From: Dermacoccus nishinomiyaensis
GTDB lineage: Bacteria > Actinomycetota > Actinomycetes > Actinomycetales > Dermatophilaceae
DNA length: 64,000 nt
Assembly (NCBI RefSeq): GCF_900447535.1
Contig: NZ_UFXX01000001.1
Span: 1,922,001-1,986,000, forward strand
Direction: 5' to 3'
Within the stretch, counting starts at the first letter, position 1. Every line of letters begins with the position of its first letter. The notes under the pieces were generated by a model, which had not been told where the DNA came from, made no database searches, and saw only the letters and a program-made list of their open reading frames with translations. The position numbers and the translations under genes are program-made. Of this stretch, positions 32,694-41,400 are shown in pieces.

Positions 32694-32703
32694 GGGCCCT
32701 CGG

Positions 32704-33417
32704 TCAGATGGCGCAGTGGTCAGCGTCGCAGGTGCCGGCTTGGCCATGAGTGCCTGAGGCCCTGCCGGCGTCCGAGGTGGCCGTACGACCCTGCCAGGCC
32801 TGCGTCAGGGCGCGCTCGAACGTCTCGACGGGCTGCGCACCGGAGACGGCGAGGCGCTCGTCGAGGACGAAGAACGGCACACCGGTGATGCCGATCTGAC
32901 GCGCCGCCGCTTCGTCGGCGCGCACGTCCTGAGTGAACTCGTCACCGGCCAGGACGCGGCGGACGTCGTCGGCGGGCAACCCGATCTCCTCGCCGAGACG
33001 CTGCAGTTCGTCGACGTCGCCGATCGAGACGCCCTCTGTGAAGTACGCGTGCATGAGGCGCGTCTCCGCCGCGGTCGCGAGTCCGTGATGCGCTGCGAGA
33101 TGGATGAGGCGGTGCGCGTCGAACGTGTTGCCGTACTTCGCGTCCTGCCAGTTGAACGTCAGGCCGACGGCGGCCGCGCGCGCTGCGACGTCCCGCTGGC
33201 TCGCCGCCGACTGCTCGGCGCTGATGCCGTACTTCGTCGCAATCGTGTCGACGAGCGTGCGGCCGGGCTCACGCTCTATGCTCGGGTCGAGTTCGTAGCT
33301 GTGCCAGACGATCTCGACGTCGTCCGCGTGCTCGAAGTTCTCGAGCGCCAGCTCGAGGTGACGCTTGCCGATGACGCAGAACGGGCAGACGATGTCGCTC
33401 CAGATGTCGATCTTCAT
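32704..33417 (-). CDS. DsbA-family (FrnE-like) thiol oxidoreductase
   Basis: The 237-residue protein has the thioredoxin-fold CPFC active site at residues 11-14 (WSDIVCPFCVIGKR), a helical insert with AHRLIHLAAHHG, and the cis-Pro loop GITGVPFFVLDE near residue 180. A C-terminal CDADHC pair adds two cysteines, as in some FrnE proteins. It has no signal peptide, so it is cytosolic; FrnE members act as disulphide isomerases in oxidative stress. A palindrome 16 bases before the start suggests MarR-type control. It ends next to a REPIN element. Confidence 0.88.
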   Translation of the reverse strand: MKIDIWSDIVCPFCVIGKRHLELALENFEHADDVEIVWHSYELDPSIEREPGRTLVDTIATKYGISAEQSAASQRDVAARAAAVGLTFNWQDAKYGNTFDAHRLIHLAAHHGLATAAETRLMHAYFTEGVSIGDVDELQRLGEEIGLPADDVRRVLAGDEFTQDVRADEAAARQIGITGVPFFVLDERLAVSGAQPVETFERALTQAWQGRTATSDAGRASGTHGQAGTCDADHCAI

Positions 33418-33432
33418 ACGGGTGTCAATACC

Positions 33433-33446
33433 GTTGAATGTTCAAC
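33433..33446. promoter_or_regulatory. MarR-type operator-like palindrome upstream of the DsbA-family gene
   Basis: GTTGAA and TTCAAC flank TG. TTGAA-N2-TTCAA is a frequent MarR-family site. It lies 16-29 bases before the minus-strand start, where a bound repressor would block transcription or initiation. Nothing else was recognised in 33447-33722 beyond short GCCCGATTCGCCC-like repeats. Confidence 0.5.
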
Positions 33447-33722
33447 TATTCCGACATGTGCTGGCTGCGACGATCCGTCCCGCCGACGGCCGGAAGCGGG
33501 TGCATGACAAGGCTGCGCCCGATTCGCCCCGCCCGAGCGCCCCGTGCCCGACTCACGTACTCCTGCACCGCCGTGTTCTGCGCAATGCCCGCGCCCGACT
33601 CGCCTGTGCCCGATTCGCCCGGTGCGCGACAGGCCCGCCACGACATGGCGCGGGCGCCGAGCCAGCCATGATGGATCGGCGCCCGGATGATGCCGCGTCG
33701 CTCGTCGCGCCCGGGCTGGCCG

Positions 33723-34025
33723 TCAGTGCGCTGTCTTGCGCCACTTGCCGAGCGACAGCAGGACGAACCCGCCGAAGGCCCAGCAGAGCAGGACGATCCA
33801 GGCCTGAGACGCCCCGCGCCCGTCGAAGTAGGCGACTGATCGCAGCGCGGTGCCGGCCGCACCGACGGGCAGGAACTGCCCGATCGTGCCCCAGGGGTGC
33901 GGCAGCCACTGCGGGCCGGTCGCGAGGCCCGAGATCGGGTTGGAGATGAACAGCATCGAGCCGATCGCCTCCATGCCGCCGCGCGACGTCGTCCGCACCC
34001 TCGCGCCGATGATCGCGCTGCAGCT
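33723..34025 (-). pseudogene. C-terminal remnant of a DUF3533/YhgE-like permease
   Basis: About 90 residues (SNPISGLATGPQWLPHPWGT, then GQFLPVGAAGTALRSVAYFD and a last helix) match the C-terminal end of the intact permease at 18791-20113 (GNPSAGG, LPNGAGVDAVRSIAYFGG). The helices and outer domain that should precede it are missing. It is a decayed paralogue. Confidence 0.7.
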
Positions 34026-34462
34026 CGGACGTTGACGCTGACGCCGGCGTCGCTGCCGGCGTCGTCGGTCGCGGGTCAGGCGCCAGTGCGCTCGCGGTCG
34101 GGACCGATCGTCTGGGCGCATCACCTGTGACGGTCGCCGGACGCTGACGGGCTGCGGCGTCCTGCCGTCGTCACGCGGGCGACCGGGCCTCACCCGTCTG
34201 CGCAGGGGCTTGTCGCCGATCTTCGCGATGCGCTCGGCGTACTGAGCCGGAAAGCCCATCGGACGCTCGTCGTCAGAACCGGCGAGCCGGACGAGGGCGG
34301 CGTCATGCCAGGGGCCCGGCGTGACGACGGAATCGATGCGCGAATCGCAGAGGGGGACGGGCGGGCGCCTTATAGGCCCGGCCACCTGTGAACACCCCGC
34401 AGCGGCCGACGTCCCGCGATGCCGTGCCCCACCATAGCGCCCACCTCACGGCAGGGGCGTCG
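34026..34462. other. Gap with decayed sequence and one hairpin
   Basis: There is a hairpin at 34040-34063 (GACGCCGGC, GTCGCT, GCCGGCGTC) and a weak partial match to repeat family A at 34341-34357 (CGAATCGCAGAGGGGGAC). A minus-strand frame reads WHDAALVRLAGSDDERPMGF without stops, but I cannot place it; it may be debris from another lost gene. Confidence 0.35.
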
Positions 34463-35731
34463 TCACCAGAGCGTCATCGAGTCTCGCAGCACGCGTTCGA
34501 CGTCGGTCTCGGTGATGTCGACGGGCGCCGTCGCGAGCAGGCGCTGCTGCTTCATCGCGCCGTCGACGAGCTGCGGCAGGTCGCCGTGCGAATAACCCAG
34601 TGCAACAAGGCCGTTGGGCAGGCCGATGTCGCGCATGAGGCGACGCAGGGCGTCGGGCAGCGCATCGCGGCCGAGGTCGCTGCCGGCGGTGTCCGGTTCC
34701 AGCAACGCGGCCATCTCGTGGTGACGCCCCGGGTCGGCGGGGTAGAGCAGCGCGAACGCGGCGGGCGCCGTCATCGCGACGGCCATGCCGTGCGGCACCA
34801 TCGGGTGGTCGGCGTCATAGCCGTCGGGGCGGAAGTCGCGCACCATGCCGGCGATCGGGTAGGCGCAGGCGTGCGGCACGTGGACGCCGGCGTTGCCGAA
34901 CCCCATGCCCGCGAACGTCGCCGCGAGCGCCATCGCGCCGCGCGCGTCCACGTCGTCACCGTCCGCGACGGCGGTGCGGAACGACGTCGCGAGCAGACGC
35001 ACGGCTTCGCGCGACCACATGTCGCTGATCGGGTTGGCGCCGCAGTACGGCACGCGCTGCTCGGCACGCTTGGCGGCGAATTCGGTGTACGGCTTGGCCG
35101 TGTAGCTCTCGAGGGCGTGGCAGAGGATGTCCATGCCCGCGGCCGCGGTGACGCCGGCGGGCTGCGTCATCGTCAATTGCGGGTCGATGACGGCGAGCCG
35201 CGGGCGCAGCGACGCATGGCTGATGCCCGTCTTGACGTTCGCTTCGAGCACGTCGAGGACGCAGATCGTCGTCGACTCGCTGCCCGTGCCGGTCGTCGTC
35301 GGCACGGCGATGACGGGCACGAGCGGCTTCGTCGGGTTCTTGCCGCCACCGACGGGCGCGTTGATGTAGTCGACGAGGTCGCCGTCGTTCGTCGTCATGA
35401 GGGCGATGGCCTTGGCTGTGTCGATGCTCGAGCCACCCCCGACGGCGACGATCGCGTCCCACGGCCCGTTCTTGCGGGCCCAGTCGGTGGCTTCCTGCAA
35501 CGAGGCGTCGCTCGGCTCGACGCGGGCGCCGGTGAAGGTGTCGACGCTGATGTCACCGCCCGTCAGGACGTCGGCGACGCGTTGCGTGATGCCTGCGTCC
35601 GCGACGCCCGGATCACTCACGACGGCGACGCTGCGCGCGCCGAGATTGGATGCGTCCCAGGCGATCTCGTCGATGGCTCCGGGGCCGAACTTCAGTTGGG
35701 GGCTGCCGTAGGTGAACACCGTCTCGTCCAT
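34463..35731 (-). CDS. Hydroxyacid-oxoacid transhydrogenase (ADHFE1-like iron alcohol dehydrogenase)
   Basis: The 422-residue group III alcohol dehydrogenase shows GGGSSIDTAKAIALM near residue 100, PTTTGTGSESTT near residue 142, GMDILCHALESYTAKPY near residue 200 and GFGNAGVHVPHACAYPI with VPHGMAV as metal-binding histidine regions. The insert GANPISDMWSREAVR and the DHPMVPHG segment are as in HOT/ADHFE1, which couples oxidation of 4-hydroxybutyrate to reduction of 2-oxoglutarate. ATG 35731 fits the family start; upstream in-frame sequence is hairpin DNA. Confidence 0.82.
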   Translation of the reverse strand: MDETVFTYGSPQLKFGPGAIDEIAWDASNLGARSVAVVSDPGVADAGITQRVADVLTGGDISVDTFTGARVEPSDASLQEATDWARKNGPWDAIVAVGGGSSIDTAKAIALMTTNDGDLVDYINAPVGGGKNPTKPLVPVIAVPTTTGTGSESTTICVLDVLEANVKTGISHASLRPRLAVIDPQLTMTQPAGVTAAAGMDILCHALESYTAKPYTEFAAKRAEQRVPYCGANPISDMWSREAVRLLATSFRTAVADGDDVDARGAMALAATFAGMGFGNAGVHVPHACAYPIAGMVRDFRPDGYDADHPMVPHGMAVAMTAPAAFALLYPADPGRHHEMAALLEPDTAGSDLGRDALPDALRRLMRDIGLPNGLVALGYSHGDLPQLVDGAMKQQRLLATAPVDITETDVERVLRDSMTLW

Positions 35732-35804
35732 GGGTTCGACGGTACGCGAGTGAAACGAACAAGGCACCTGGCCCGGGGCGGAACTGTTCTGAACCTCGTG
35801 ACGT

Positions 35805-35886
35805 CCCACTCGGCGCAGATCGCCGAGTGGGGCAATTGGTCGGCGCGAACGCCCCACGTGGTGCAGTTCCGCGCCGTGTGGGGCGT
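35805..35886. promoter_or_regulatory. Leader with stacked and interleaved hairpins
   Basis: CCCACTCGGCG/CGCCGAGTGGG is a perfect 11-bp hairpin (35805-35831). Downstream, CGGCGCGAA (35841-35849) can pair with TTCCGCGCCG (35867-35876), while ACGCCCCAC (35849-35857) can pair with GTGGGGCGT (35878-35886); these interleave, so they are alternatives or a pseudoknot. The region lies between the minus-strand membrane gene (ends 35906) and the transhydrogenase start (35731), so it is a terminator or an attenuator. Confidence 0.5.
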
Positions 35887-35905
35887 CGGGCGTCGCCCCG
35901 CCGCG

Positions 35906-36823
35906 TCAGCGTCGACGTCTCGAGCGCGCCCGCGTCGACGATCGCCGCACCTGCGCGGCCGTCAGCCGCTCATGCCGGCGCATCTCACGCGCGACGCGGG
36001 CCTGCGCGCGCTCGAGCGGCAGTTCCTGACGGCGCTGGCGCGCGGCCTGCATCTGTGAGCGCATCGTCGCGCGCATCTGTTCGCGCGGGTAGGGGCGGCC
36101 GCCGATGAAGTCGCGCACGGCGTTCCAGCGTTCGTCGTAGGCGTCGTTGAAACGCGCGTGGGAGCGCCGATCGAGCCACCCGCCCGTCCTGTATCGCTTG
36201 GTCGCCCACCACGATCCGGGTTTCGCAACGCGCACGGCGCCCACGACGGCGAGACCGGGCACGAACACGCCGATCAACCCCGTCAGCAGCTTGCCCTTGA
36301 GGATCGTCAGGACGACGAACCCGAAGTTGATGACGATGCCCACCGCGACGACGACGCCGGGCACTCCGTCGCTGCCGGGGACGATGTCGAGCGGGTTCGC
36401 GCCCAGGACGAGGGCTGCGGTGATGGCGACGGCGACGAGCAGGGCGCTGATCGACTGGCGTCCCTCCTCCTGCCAGTACACGTCTTCGAGGTGCAGCCAC
36501 ATCGCGAACTCGTCGAGGGTGAGGGCGGCTCCCGTGCCGAAGATGGCCGCGAGCACGTCGAGCCACAGGCCGCGCTCGGGCAGGTACGTGATGAGCATGA
36601 GGCCGCTGAAAAGCAGCATGAGGATGCCCCACACCTGATGGTGGATGTGGATGCCCGCGATGGCGATGTTGCGGAACATGCCCGGCTCGGCGTTCTCCTT
36701 GAGGTACGCCTCGGCCTGGTCGGCGCGGTGACGGATGTAGCGCGTCGCGGTGCGCGTCGCGGCCGTCGCGAGGACGAAGAAGATGAGCAGCCACAGCACG
36801 GCGTGGCGGCTCGGGTCGATCAT
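35906..36823 (-). CDS. Conserved actinobacterial integral membrane protein
   Basis: The 305-residue protein has about six helices and the conserved segments IHIHHQVWGILML near residue 60, FGTGAALTLDEFAMWLHLED near residue 96 and VYWQEEGRQSI. The histidine/aspartate-rich face suggests metal binding in the membrane. The C-terminal 90 residues are Arg-rich and probably cytoplasmic (WATKRYRTGGWLDRRSHARF). I know the pattern from actinobacterial hypothetical proteins, but no function is established. Confidence 0.7.
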   Translation of the reverse strand: MIDPSRHAVLWLLIFFVLATAATRTATRYIRHRADQAEAYLKENAEPGMFRNIAIAGIHIHHQVWGILMLLFSGLMLITYLPERGLWLDVLAAIFGTGAALTLDEFAMWLHLEDVYWQEEGRQSISALLVAVAITAALVLGANPLDIVPGSDGVPGVVVAVGIVINFGFVVLTILKGKLLTGLIGVFVPGLAVVGAVRVAKPGSWWATKRYRTGGWLDRRSHARFNDAYDERWNAVRDFIGGRPYPREQMRATMRSQMQAARQRRQELPLERAQARVAREMRRHERLTAAQVRRSSTRARSRRRR

Positions 36824-36893
36824 GTCTTCATCGTAGGCGCGGCAACTGCCCGTGCCCCGGACGGCATCAGCCGGCGTCGCACCCCCGTCGCAG

Positions 36894-36942
36894 CATCATT
36901 GCCCGAAATCGCGTCGTGCTTGACGCGTTCTCGGGCACGATG
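36894..36942. repeat. Palindromic repeat family C, copy 2
   Basis: TGCCCGAAATCGCGTC and GACGCGTTCTCGGGCA pair around GTGCTT, with CATCAT/GATG flanks. It has the same core and loop length as copy 1. It lies in the divergent gap between the membrane protein and the Q-rich protein genes. Confidence 0.8.
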
Positions 36943-37072
36943 CGCCGCTACCTAGCCGGCCGGAATACTTTCACGTGCGGACGCTTCTCACCCCGCGAGC
37001 GTGAGCGGCGTCATACTGGTCGGGCGTGGTTCGCGACCCCGCCCGACCTCACTCGACAGCAAAGGCAGTCCG

Positions 37073-38134
37073 ATGACCGACAACACCACCCCGGAGGGCG
37101 GCTCGTCCCGCATCGACGGCGCTTCCGAGCGCGAAGTCGCCCGCAACGACACGTCGGATCGATCGGTTGACCAGAATGATGCACGACTCGACGGCGGCTA
37201 CGCCCAGGCGCACGAGCAGCGCGGTCCGCAGGGAAGGACAGGTGAATCGGCGAGCGAGTACCCGTCTCACACGTCTCAGGGCCAGAGCTACGGACAGCAG
37301 AGCGCGACCCGCGCAGAGCAGGGCGAGTCCCATGATTCACAGCGATGGCAGGACGCGAGCGGGCCACATTCCGCAGCGTGGCAGGACGGCCGACCATACG
37401 GGCAGCAGCAGCCTCAACCCGGACAGCACGATGCCCACCAGCAGGGTCAGCAGTACGGTCTTCAGGGCCACGCCTTCTCGAACCACGGGTTCCAGAACTC
37501 TCCCCACGACCAGCAGGCTGGTGCGCCCTTCTCGTCAGGCGGTCAGTGGCATGCGTCGCCCGGGTACCAGGGGCAGCAGGGTGCTGGAGGCGGGCAGTAC
37601 GACCAGTCCGCAGGCGGGCAGTACGGTCAGCAAGGGGTGCCGTGGGGCGCTTCGGACGGACGGGGCCCGGGCGCTGCGCCGGGCAACCCATGGAATGCTC
37701 AGGGTGCCCCCACCAACTGGAACACCAAGGGCGCGCCCGCGAAGGGGGCGGCCCCTCTGCGTCAGCCCGACGGCACGTTGCACCTGGGCAATTCGGCGCT
37801 GGCGGCCTCACTTCTCGCCCAGCTGTTCGTCATGCTGGGGTGCATCGGCCTCTGGGCGAGTGTGTTCGGCATCTCCGCGTCGGGAATGAACGGTGACGGC
37901 GTCTTCGTGTTGCTGTTCGCATTGGCGGCGGCGGGTCTCGTCGGGGCGTTCCTCGCCGGGAAGCTTCCGCCGAAAGCACTGTGGGGCGCTGTCGTCGCGG
38001 CGGGATTGTGCGCGTTGATCGGTCTCATCGACGCGGTCAACGTCGGGTCCTACATGGCGTGGGGGCTGGTCATGGTGGTGTTCTTCAGCATCATCGCCAC
38101 TGCTGCGACAGTGTTCGGCACGTTGCGCCGCTGA
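37073..38134 (+). CDS. Gln/Gly-rich disordered protein with C-terminal four-helix membrane domain
   Basis: The 353-residue protein has a long N-terminal half (about 1-230) rich in Gln, Gly, Ser and His with repeated YGQQ, GQQ and GGQYD motifs, then a membrane domain with four helices (about 240-350). This layout is common for actinobacterial envelope proteins whose disordered arm contacts divisome, wall or cytoskeletal partners. No catalytic motif is visible. ATG 37073 begins the acidic N-terminus; the ribosome binding site is weak. It is a single gene. Confidence 0.7.
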   Translation: MTDNTTPEGGSSRIDGASEREVARNDTSDRSVDQNDARLDGGYAQAHEQRGPQGRTGESASEYPSHTSQGQSYGQQSATRAEQGESHDSQRWQDASGPHSAAWQDGRPYGQQQPQPGQHDAHQQGQQYGLQGHAFSNHGFQNSPHDQQAGAPFSSGGQWHASPGYQGQQGAGGGQYDQSAGGQYGQQGVPWGASDGRGPGAAPGNPWNAQGAPTNWNTKGAPAKGAAPLRQPDGTLHLGNSALAASLLAQLFVMLGCIGLWASVFGISASGMNGDGVFVLLFALAAAGLVGAFLAGKLPPKALWGAVVAAGLCALIGLIDAVNVGSYMAWGLVMVVFFSIIATAATVFGTLRR

Positions 38135-38212
38135 ACCGGCCGTCGCCCGGCGCCGGTCGCGGGGGCGCCGCGTTCATTGCGTCGGGTGCCGCGAACGGGC
38201 AAGGATGGTGGC

Positions 38213-38896
38213 ATGACTGACGATTCGCAGCAGGCTTCCGGGGCCGTCGACACCGTCCTGTTCGACGTCGACGGCACTCTCATCGACTCGACGTACCACC
38301 ACGCCATCGCGTGGGCGCGCGCGTTCGCGCGCTTCGACCTGTATCCGCCGCTGTGGCGCGTGCACCGCTCGATCGGCATGGGCGGCGACCAGCTCGTCCC
38401 GAGCATCGTCGGCGACGACGTCGAGAGCAAGCACGGCGGCGACCTGCGCGACGCGTGGGAGGAGGAGTACGAGAAGCTCCTGCCCGAGGTGCGCGGATTC
38501 GACGGCGCCGCCGACGCCGTGCGCGCCGCGCGCAGCAAGGGCTACAAGGTGGCGCTCGCGAGCAGCGGCAAGGAGGAGTTCACCGACGCCGCGCTCGAGA
38601 AGGTCGGGCTGACGCGCGACGACTTCGACGCCGTCACCTCCTCCGACGACGCCGACAACAGCAAGCCCGAACCCGACATCCTCGAGGTCGCGCTGAAGGA
38701 GGCAGGCGGCTCGAAGGGCGTCCTCATCGGCGACGCGACGTGGGACGTCGAGGCCGCGAAGAAGGCCGGCATGTCGACGATGGGGCTGCGCACCGGCGGT
38801 TTCTCCGCCGCCGAGATGCATGACGCGGGCGCCACCGACGTCGTCGACGCCATCACCGACCTGCGCGACGGCACCTGGCTCGACCGCCTGAACTGA
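38213..38896 (+). CDS. HAD family hydrolase (phosphatase, beta-phosphoglucomutase-like)
   Basis: The 227-residue protein has HAD motif I FDVDGTLIDS (about residues 17-26), motif II SSGKEEF near residue 118, Lys of motif III in NSKPEPDI near residue 151 and motif IV IGDATWDVEAAKKAG near residue 172. A four-helix cap lies between motifs I and II. It dephosphorylates a small metabolite of unknown identity. AAGGA precedes the ATG. A long imperfect hairpin follows. Confidence 0.88.
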   Translation: MTDDSQQASGAVDTVLFDVDGTLIDSTYHHAIAWARAFARFDLYPPLWRVHRSIGMGGDQLVPSIVGDDVESKHGGDLRDAWEEEYEKLLPEVRGFDGAADAVRAARSKGYKVALASSGKEEFTDAALEKVGLTRDDFDAVTSSDDADNSKPEPDILEVALKEAGGSKGVLIGDATWDVEAAKKAGMSTMGLRTGGFSAAEMHDAGATDVVDAITDLRDGTWLDRLN

Positions 38897-38949
38897 CGCC
38901 GTAGATCGGGCCCGTAGGTCCATCTGGCTGGGGGCACCCCGAAGACATC

Positions 38950-39003
38950 GAGCGAAATGTTCGAATGCGAGCGGCACAGCGCTCGTGTTCGACCATTTCG
39001 CTC
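38950..39003. repeat. Long imperfect inverted repeat after the HAD gene
   Basis: GAGCGAAATGTTCGAATGCG... (38950-38973) faces ...GTTCGACCATTTCGCTC (38981-39003), about 23-bp arms with a few mismatches and a short loop. It may terminate the HAD gene and precedes the permease by 98 bp. Confidence 0.65.
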
Positions 39004-39101
39004 GTTCTCACCCCACTCGTCCCGGGTCGGACGTGCGTCACATCCCGGACTCGCCGACCGTCCGAGTGGCAATCACCCGTTGAACAGGGGACGGTGTTGA
39101 C

Positions 39102-40655
39102 ATGTCGACTCAAGCCGGTGGCGACAGACGGGCCTCGCCCGTCTCGCCCGAACCGTCGAAATCGTCCTCCCAGCCGCCCACCGACGACGCCCCACTGGGC
39201 GCCCTCGAATCGGGGCTGAAACCGCGTCACGTCACGATGATCTCGATCGCCGGCGTCATCGGCGCCGGCCTGTTCGTCGGCTCGGCGAACGCGATCCAGC
39301 TGGCCGGCCCGAGCGCCATCATCAGCTATGCGGCGGCCGGTCTCGTCGTCGTCCTCGTCATGCGCATGCTCGGCGAGATGGCGACCGTCAACCCGGATAC
39401 GGGTTCGTTCAGCGTCTACGCCGACCGCGCGCTCGGCAAGTGGGCCGGGTTCTCGATCGGCTGGCTGTACTGGTGGGCGTGGGCGCTCATCATCCCCGTC
39501 GAGGCGACCGCCGGCGCGACGATCCTGCACAACTGGATCGACTGGCCGCAATGGGTGTTCGCGTTCCTCATCACGGCGATCCTGACGGCGACGAACCTCG
39601 TCAGCGTCGGCAACTACGGCGAGTTCGAGTTCTGGTTCGCGCTCATCAAGGTCGTCATCATCATCGGGTTCATCGCGCTCGGCGTACTGGCGATCCTCGG
39701 CATCCTGCCGACGAGCGACGTCTCCGGCGTGCACGGCCTCACCGACCACGGGTTCTTCGGTGGCGGCGTCGGCGGCATCTTCGCCGCGATGCTGACGACC
39801 ACGACGACGTACCTCGGCACCGAGATCGTGACGATCGCCGCGGCCGAGTCCAACAACCCCGTCGGCGGCATCCGCAAGGCCGTCAACAGCGTCATCTGGC
39901 GCATCTCGATCTTCTACCTGGGTTCGATCATGGTCGTCGTGTGCCTCGTCGACTGGACGAGCCCCGACCTCGCGTCCAAGGGTTCGTACCAGTACACGCT
40001 CGAGACGATCGGGCTCGGCCGACTGACGACCGTCCTCGACCTCGCGATCCTGACGGCCGTCGCGAGCTGCCTCAACTCGGCGCTCTACACCGCGAGCCGC
40101 ATGGCGTTCAGCCTGGGCCGGCGTGGTGACGCGCCGAAGTCGTTCGGGCGGACGAACAAGCGCGGCGTGCCCGTCGCGGCGATCCTCGCGAGCGTTGTCG
40201 TCGGCTTCTTCTGCGTCGCCCTCAACTACGTGCTGCCCGACAAGATCTTCGCCTACCTGCTGTCGACGGCCGGATGTGCGGCACTGTTCGTGTACCTGTG
40301 CATCTCGTTCACGCAGCTGCGCTCGCGCCGCGCGATGGACGCGGCAGGCACGACGGTCCGGGTGCGCATGTGGCTGTTTCCGTGGCTGACGTACGCGACG
40401 ATCGCGTTCATCCTGCTCATCCTCGTCATGATGGCGTTCGACGACGGCCAATCGCAGAACCTGTGGTTCTCGCTCGCGGTGGCAGCGATCGTGCTCGTCG
40501 CGGCGTTCGCCCGTCACGGCTTCACGGGTGGCTCGGACGAAGAGATCGTCGAGGCCGCCGAGCAGGGGCTCGCCGAACACGACGACCCCGATGACCCCGA
40601 CGATGCCGACGACACGACGGCTACCTCGACCGAGGCTCACCGCAACGACGCCTGA
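39102..40655 (+). CDS. Amino acid permease of the APC/AAT family (GABA permease-like)
   Basis: The 517-residue protein has 12 helices and APC signatures: LKPRHVTMISIAGVIGAGLF at residues 39-58, MRMLGEMATVNPDTGSFSVYA near residue 87, GTEIVTIAAAESNNPVGGIRKAVNSV near residue 232 and the RGVPV motif near residue 350. It resembles GabP/proline-type permeases that import amino acids with H+. The N-terminus is Ser/Pro-rich and the C-terminal tail is strongly acidic (DDPDDPDDADD), both cytoplasmic. A repeat cluster starts 9 bases after the stop. Confidence 0.85.
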   Translation: MSTQAGGDRRASPVSPEPSKSSSQPPTDDAPLGALESGLKPRHVTMISIAGVIGAGLFVGSANAIQLAGPSAIISYAAAGLVVVLVMRMLGEMATVNPDTGSFSVYADRALGKWAGFSIGWLYWWAWALIIPVEATAGATILHNWIDWPQWVFAFLITAILTATNLVSVGNYGEFEFWFALIKVVIIIGFIALGVLAILGILPTSDVSGVHGLTDHGFFGGGVGGIFAAMLTTTTTYLGTEIVTIAAAESNNPVGGIRKAVNSVIWRISIFYLGSIMVVVCLVDWTSPDLASKGSYQYTLETIGLGRLTTVLDLAILTAVASCLNSALYTASRMAFSLGRRGDAPKSFGRTNKRGVPVAAILASVVVGFFCVALNYVLPDKIFAYLLSTAGCAALFVYLCISFTQLRSRRAMDAAGTTVRVRMWLFPWLTYATIAFILLILVMMAFDDGQSQNLWFSLAVAAIVLVAAFARHGFTGGSDEEIVEAAEQGLAEHDDPDDPDDADDTTATSTEAHRNDA

Positions 40656-40663
40656 GCACTCCC

Positions 40664-40750
40664 GTCCACCCTTGCGATTCCTGCCCCCATCGGTGAACGG
40701 CGTCCACAACGGCGATTCCTGTCCACATGTGCGATTTTCGCCCGCCTTCA
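40664..40750 (-). repeat. REP family A tandem array
   Basis: Three to four minus-orientation units follow each other at about 20-21 bp spacing (GGACAGGAATCGCCG twice in variant form, then GGGCGAAAATCGCACATG), some degenerate. It starts 9 bases past the permease stop and ends 55 bases before the DUF1697 gene. It is not a CRISPR, because spacing and identity are irregular. Confidence 0.8.
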
Positions 40751-40804
40751 CCCCGAGCCCTCGGCTTCGGCGGCGAACGCGACGTCGGGTGGCAGGATCG
40801 AGCT

Positions 40805-41320
40805 GTGAGCACCTACGTCATGTTCCTGCGCGGCATCAACGTCGGGGGCGTGCGCGTGCCCATGCCGCGTTTGCGCGAAGTGCTGACGGAGGCGGGTGCC
40901 CGCGAGGTGACGACGTGGCTCGCGACGGGCAACGTCCGTCTCGCGTTCGACGGCCCCGCCGACGACCTCAAAACACTCGCCGAGCGTGTCCTGAGCGACG
41001 AGTTCGGCTACGAAGCCTACGTTCTCGTGCGTGACGCGGACGAGCTCGCGAACATCGTCGACGCCTGGCCGTTCACGCCCGACGACGCCCACCACCGCTA
41101 CGTCGTGCTCGGGGGCGCGCCCGCCTATGACGACGCTCAGGCCGCCATCGACGCCAACCCCTGCGACGAACACGTCCTGGCCGCCGGCGACGACCTCTAC
41201 TGGCGAACCCTCAAGGGCGCCACGACCACGTCGCCCGTCGCAAAGGTGCTCGCCCGCCCGCGCTGGAAGTCGACGACCACCACGCGCAACCTCAACACCC
41301 TCGAGAAGATGCTCGCCTGA
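40805..41320 (+). CDS. DUF1697 family protein
   Basis: The 171-residue protein has the DUF1697 start VMFLRGINVGGVRVPMPRLREVL (from residue 5) and the blocks ATGNVRLAF near residue 40, EAYVLVRDADEL and LKGATTTSPVAKVLARP near residue 138. The biochemical function of the family is unknown. The GTG at 40805 is the family-consistent start. It is a single gene, convergent with the second ThrE gene. Confidence 0.88.
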   Translation: MSTYVMFLRGINVGGVRVPMPRLREVLTEAGAREVTTWLATGNVRLAFDGPADDLKTLAERVLSDEFGYEAYVLVRDADELANIVDAWPFTPDDAHHRYVVLGGAPAYDDAQAAIDANPCDEHVLAAGDDLYWRTLKGATTTSPVAKVLARPRWKSTTTTRNLNTLEKMLA

Positions 41321-41322
41321 CG

Positions 41323-41348
41323 CACCAGCACCAGCACCAGTACCAGCA
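41323..41348. repeat. Hexanucleotide microsatellite
   Basis: CACCAG/TACCAG is repeated about four times just after the DUF1697 stop. The gap to 41401 holds a further GC-rich stretch (GGTGGCGGGTAACTC) also seen in the hairpin at 52029-52090. Confidence 0.6.
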
Positions 41349-41400
41349 CACGCACCATCGGGCAACGGCCGGTGGCGGGTAACTCCGCCTCACCAGCCCG

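Noticed and set aside
40664-40750. Possible CRISPR array
   Set aside because: Units are about 20 bp apart with no true spacers, vary in sequence, and the same unit is dispersed elsewhere as singlets and inverted pairs; no cas genes are present.
38853-40751. 632-codon minus-strand open frame
   Set aside because: It mirrors the amino acid permease gene on the plus strand, is dominated by Arg/Asp/His and shows no domain.
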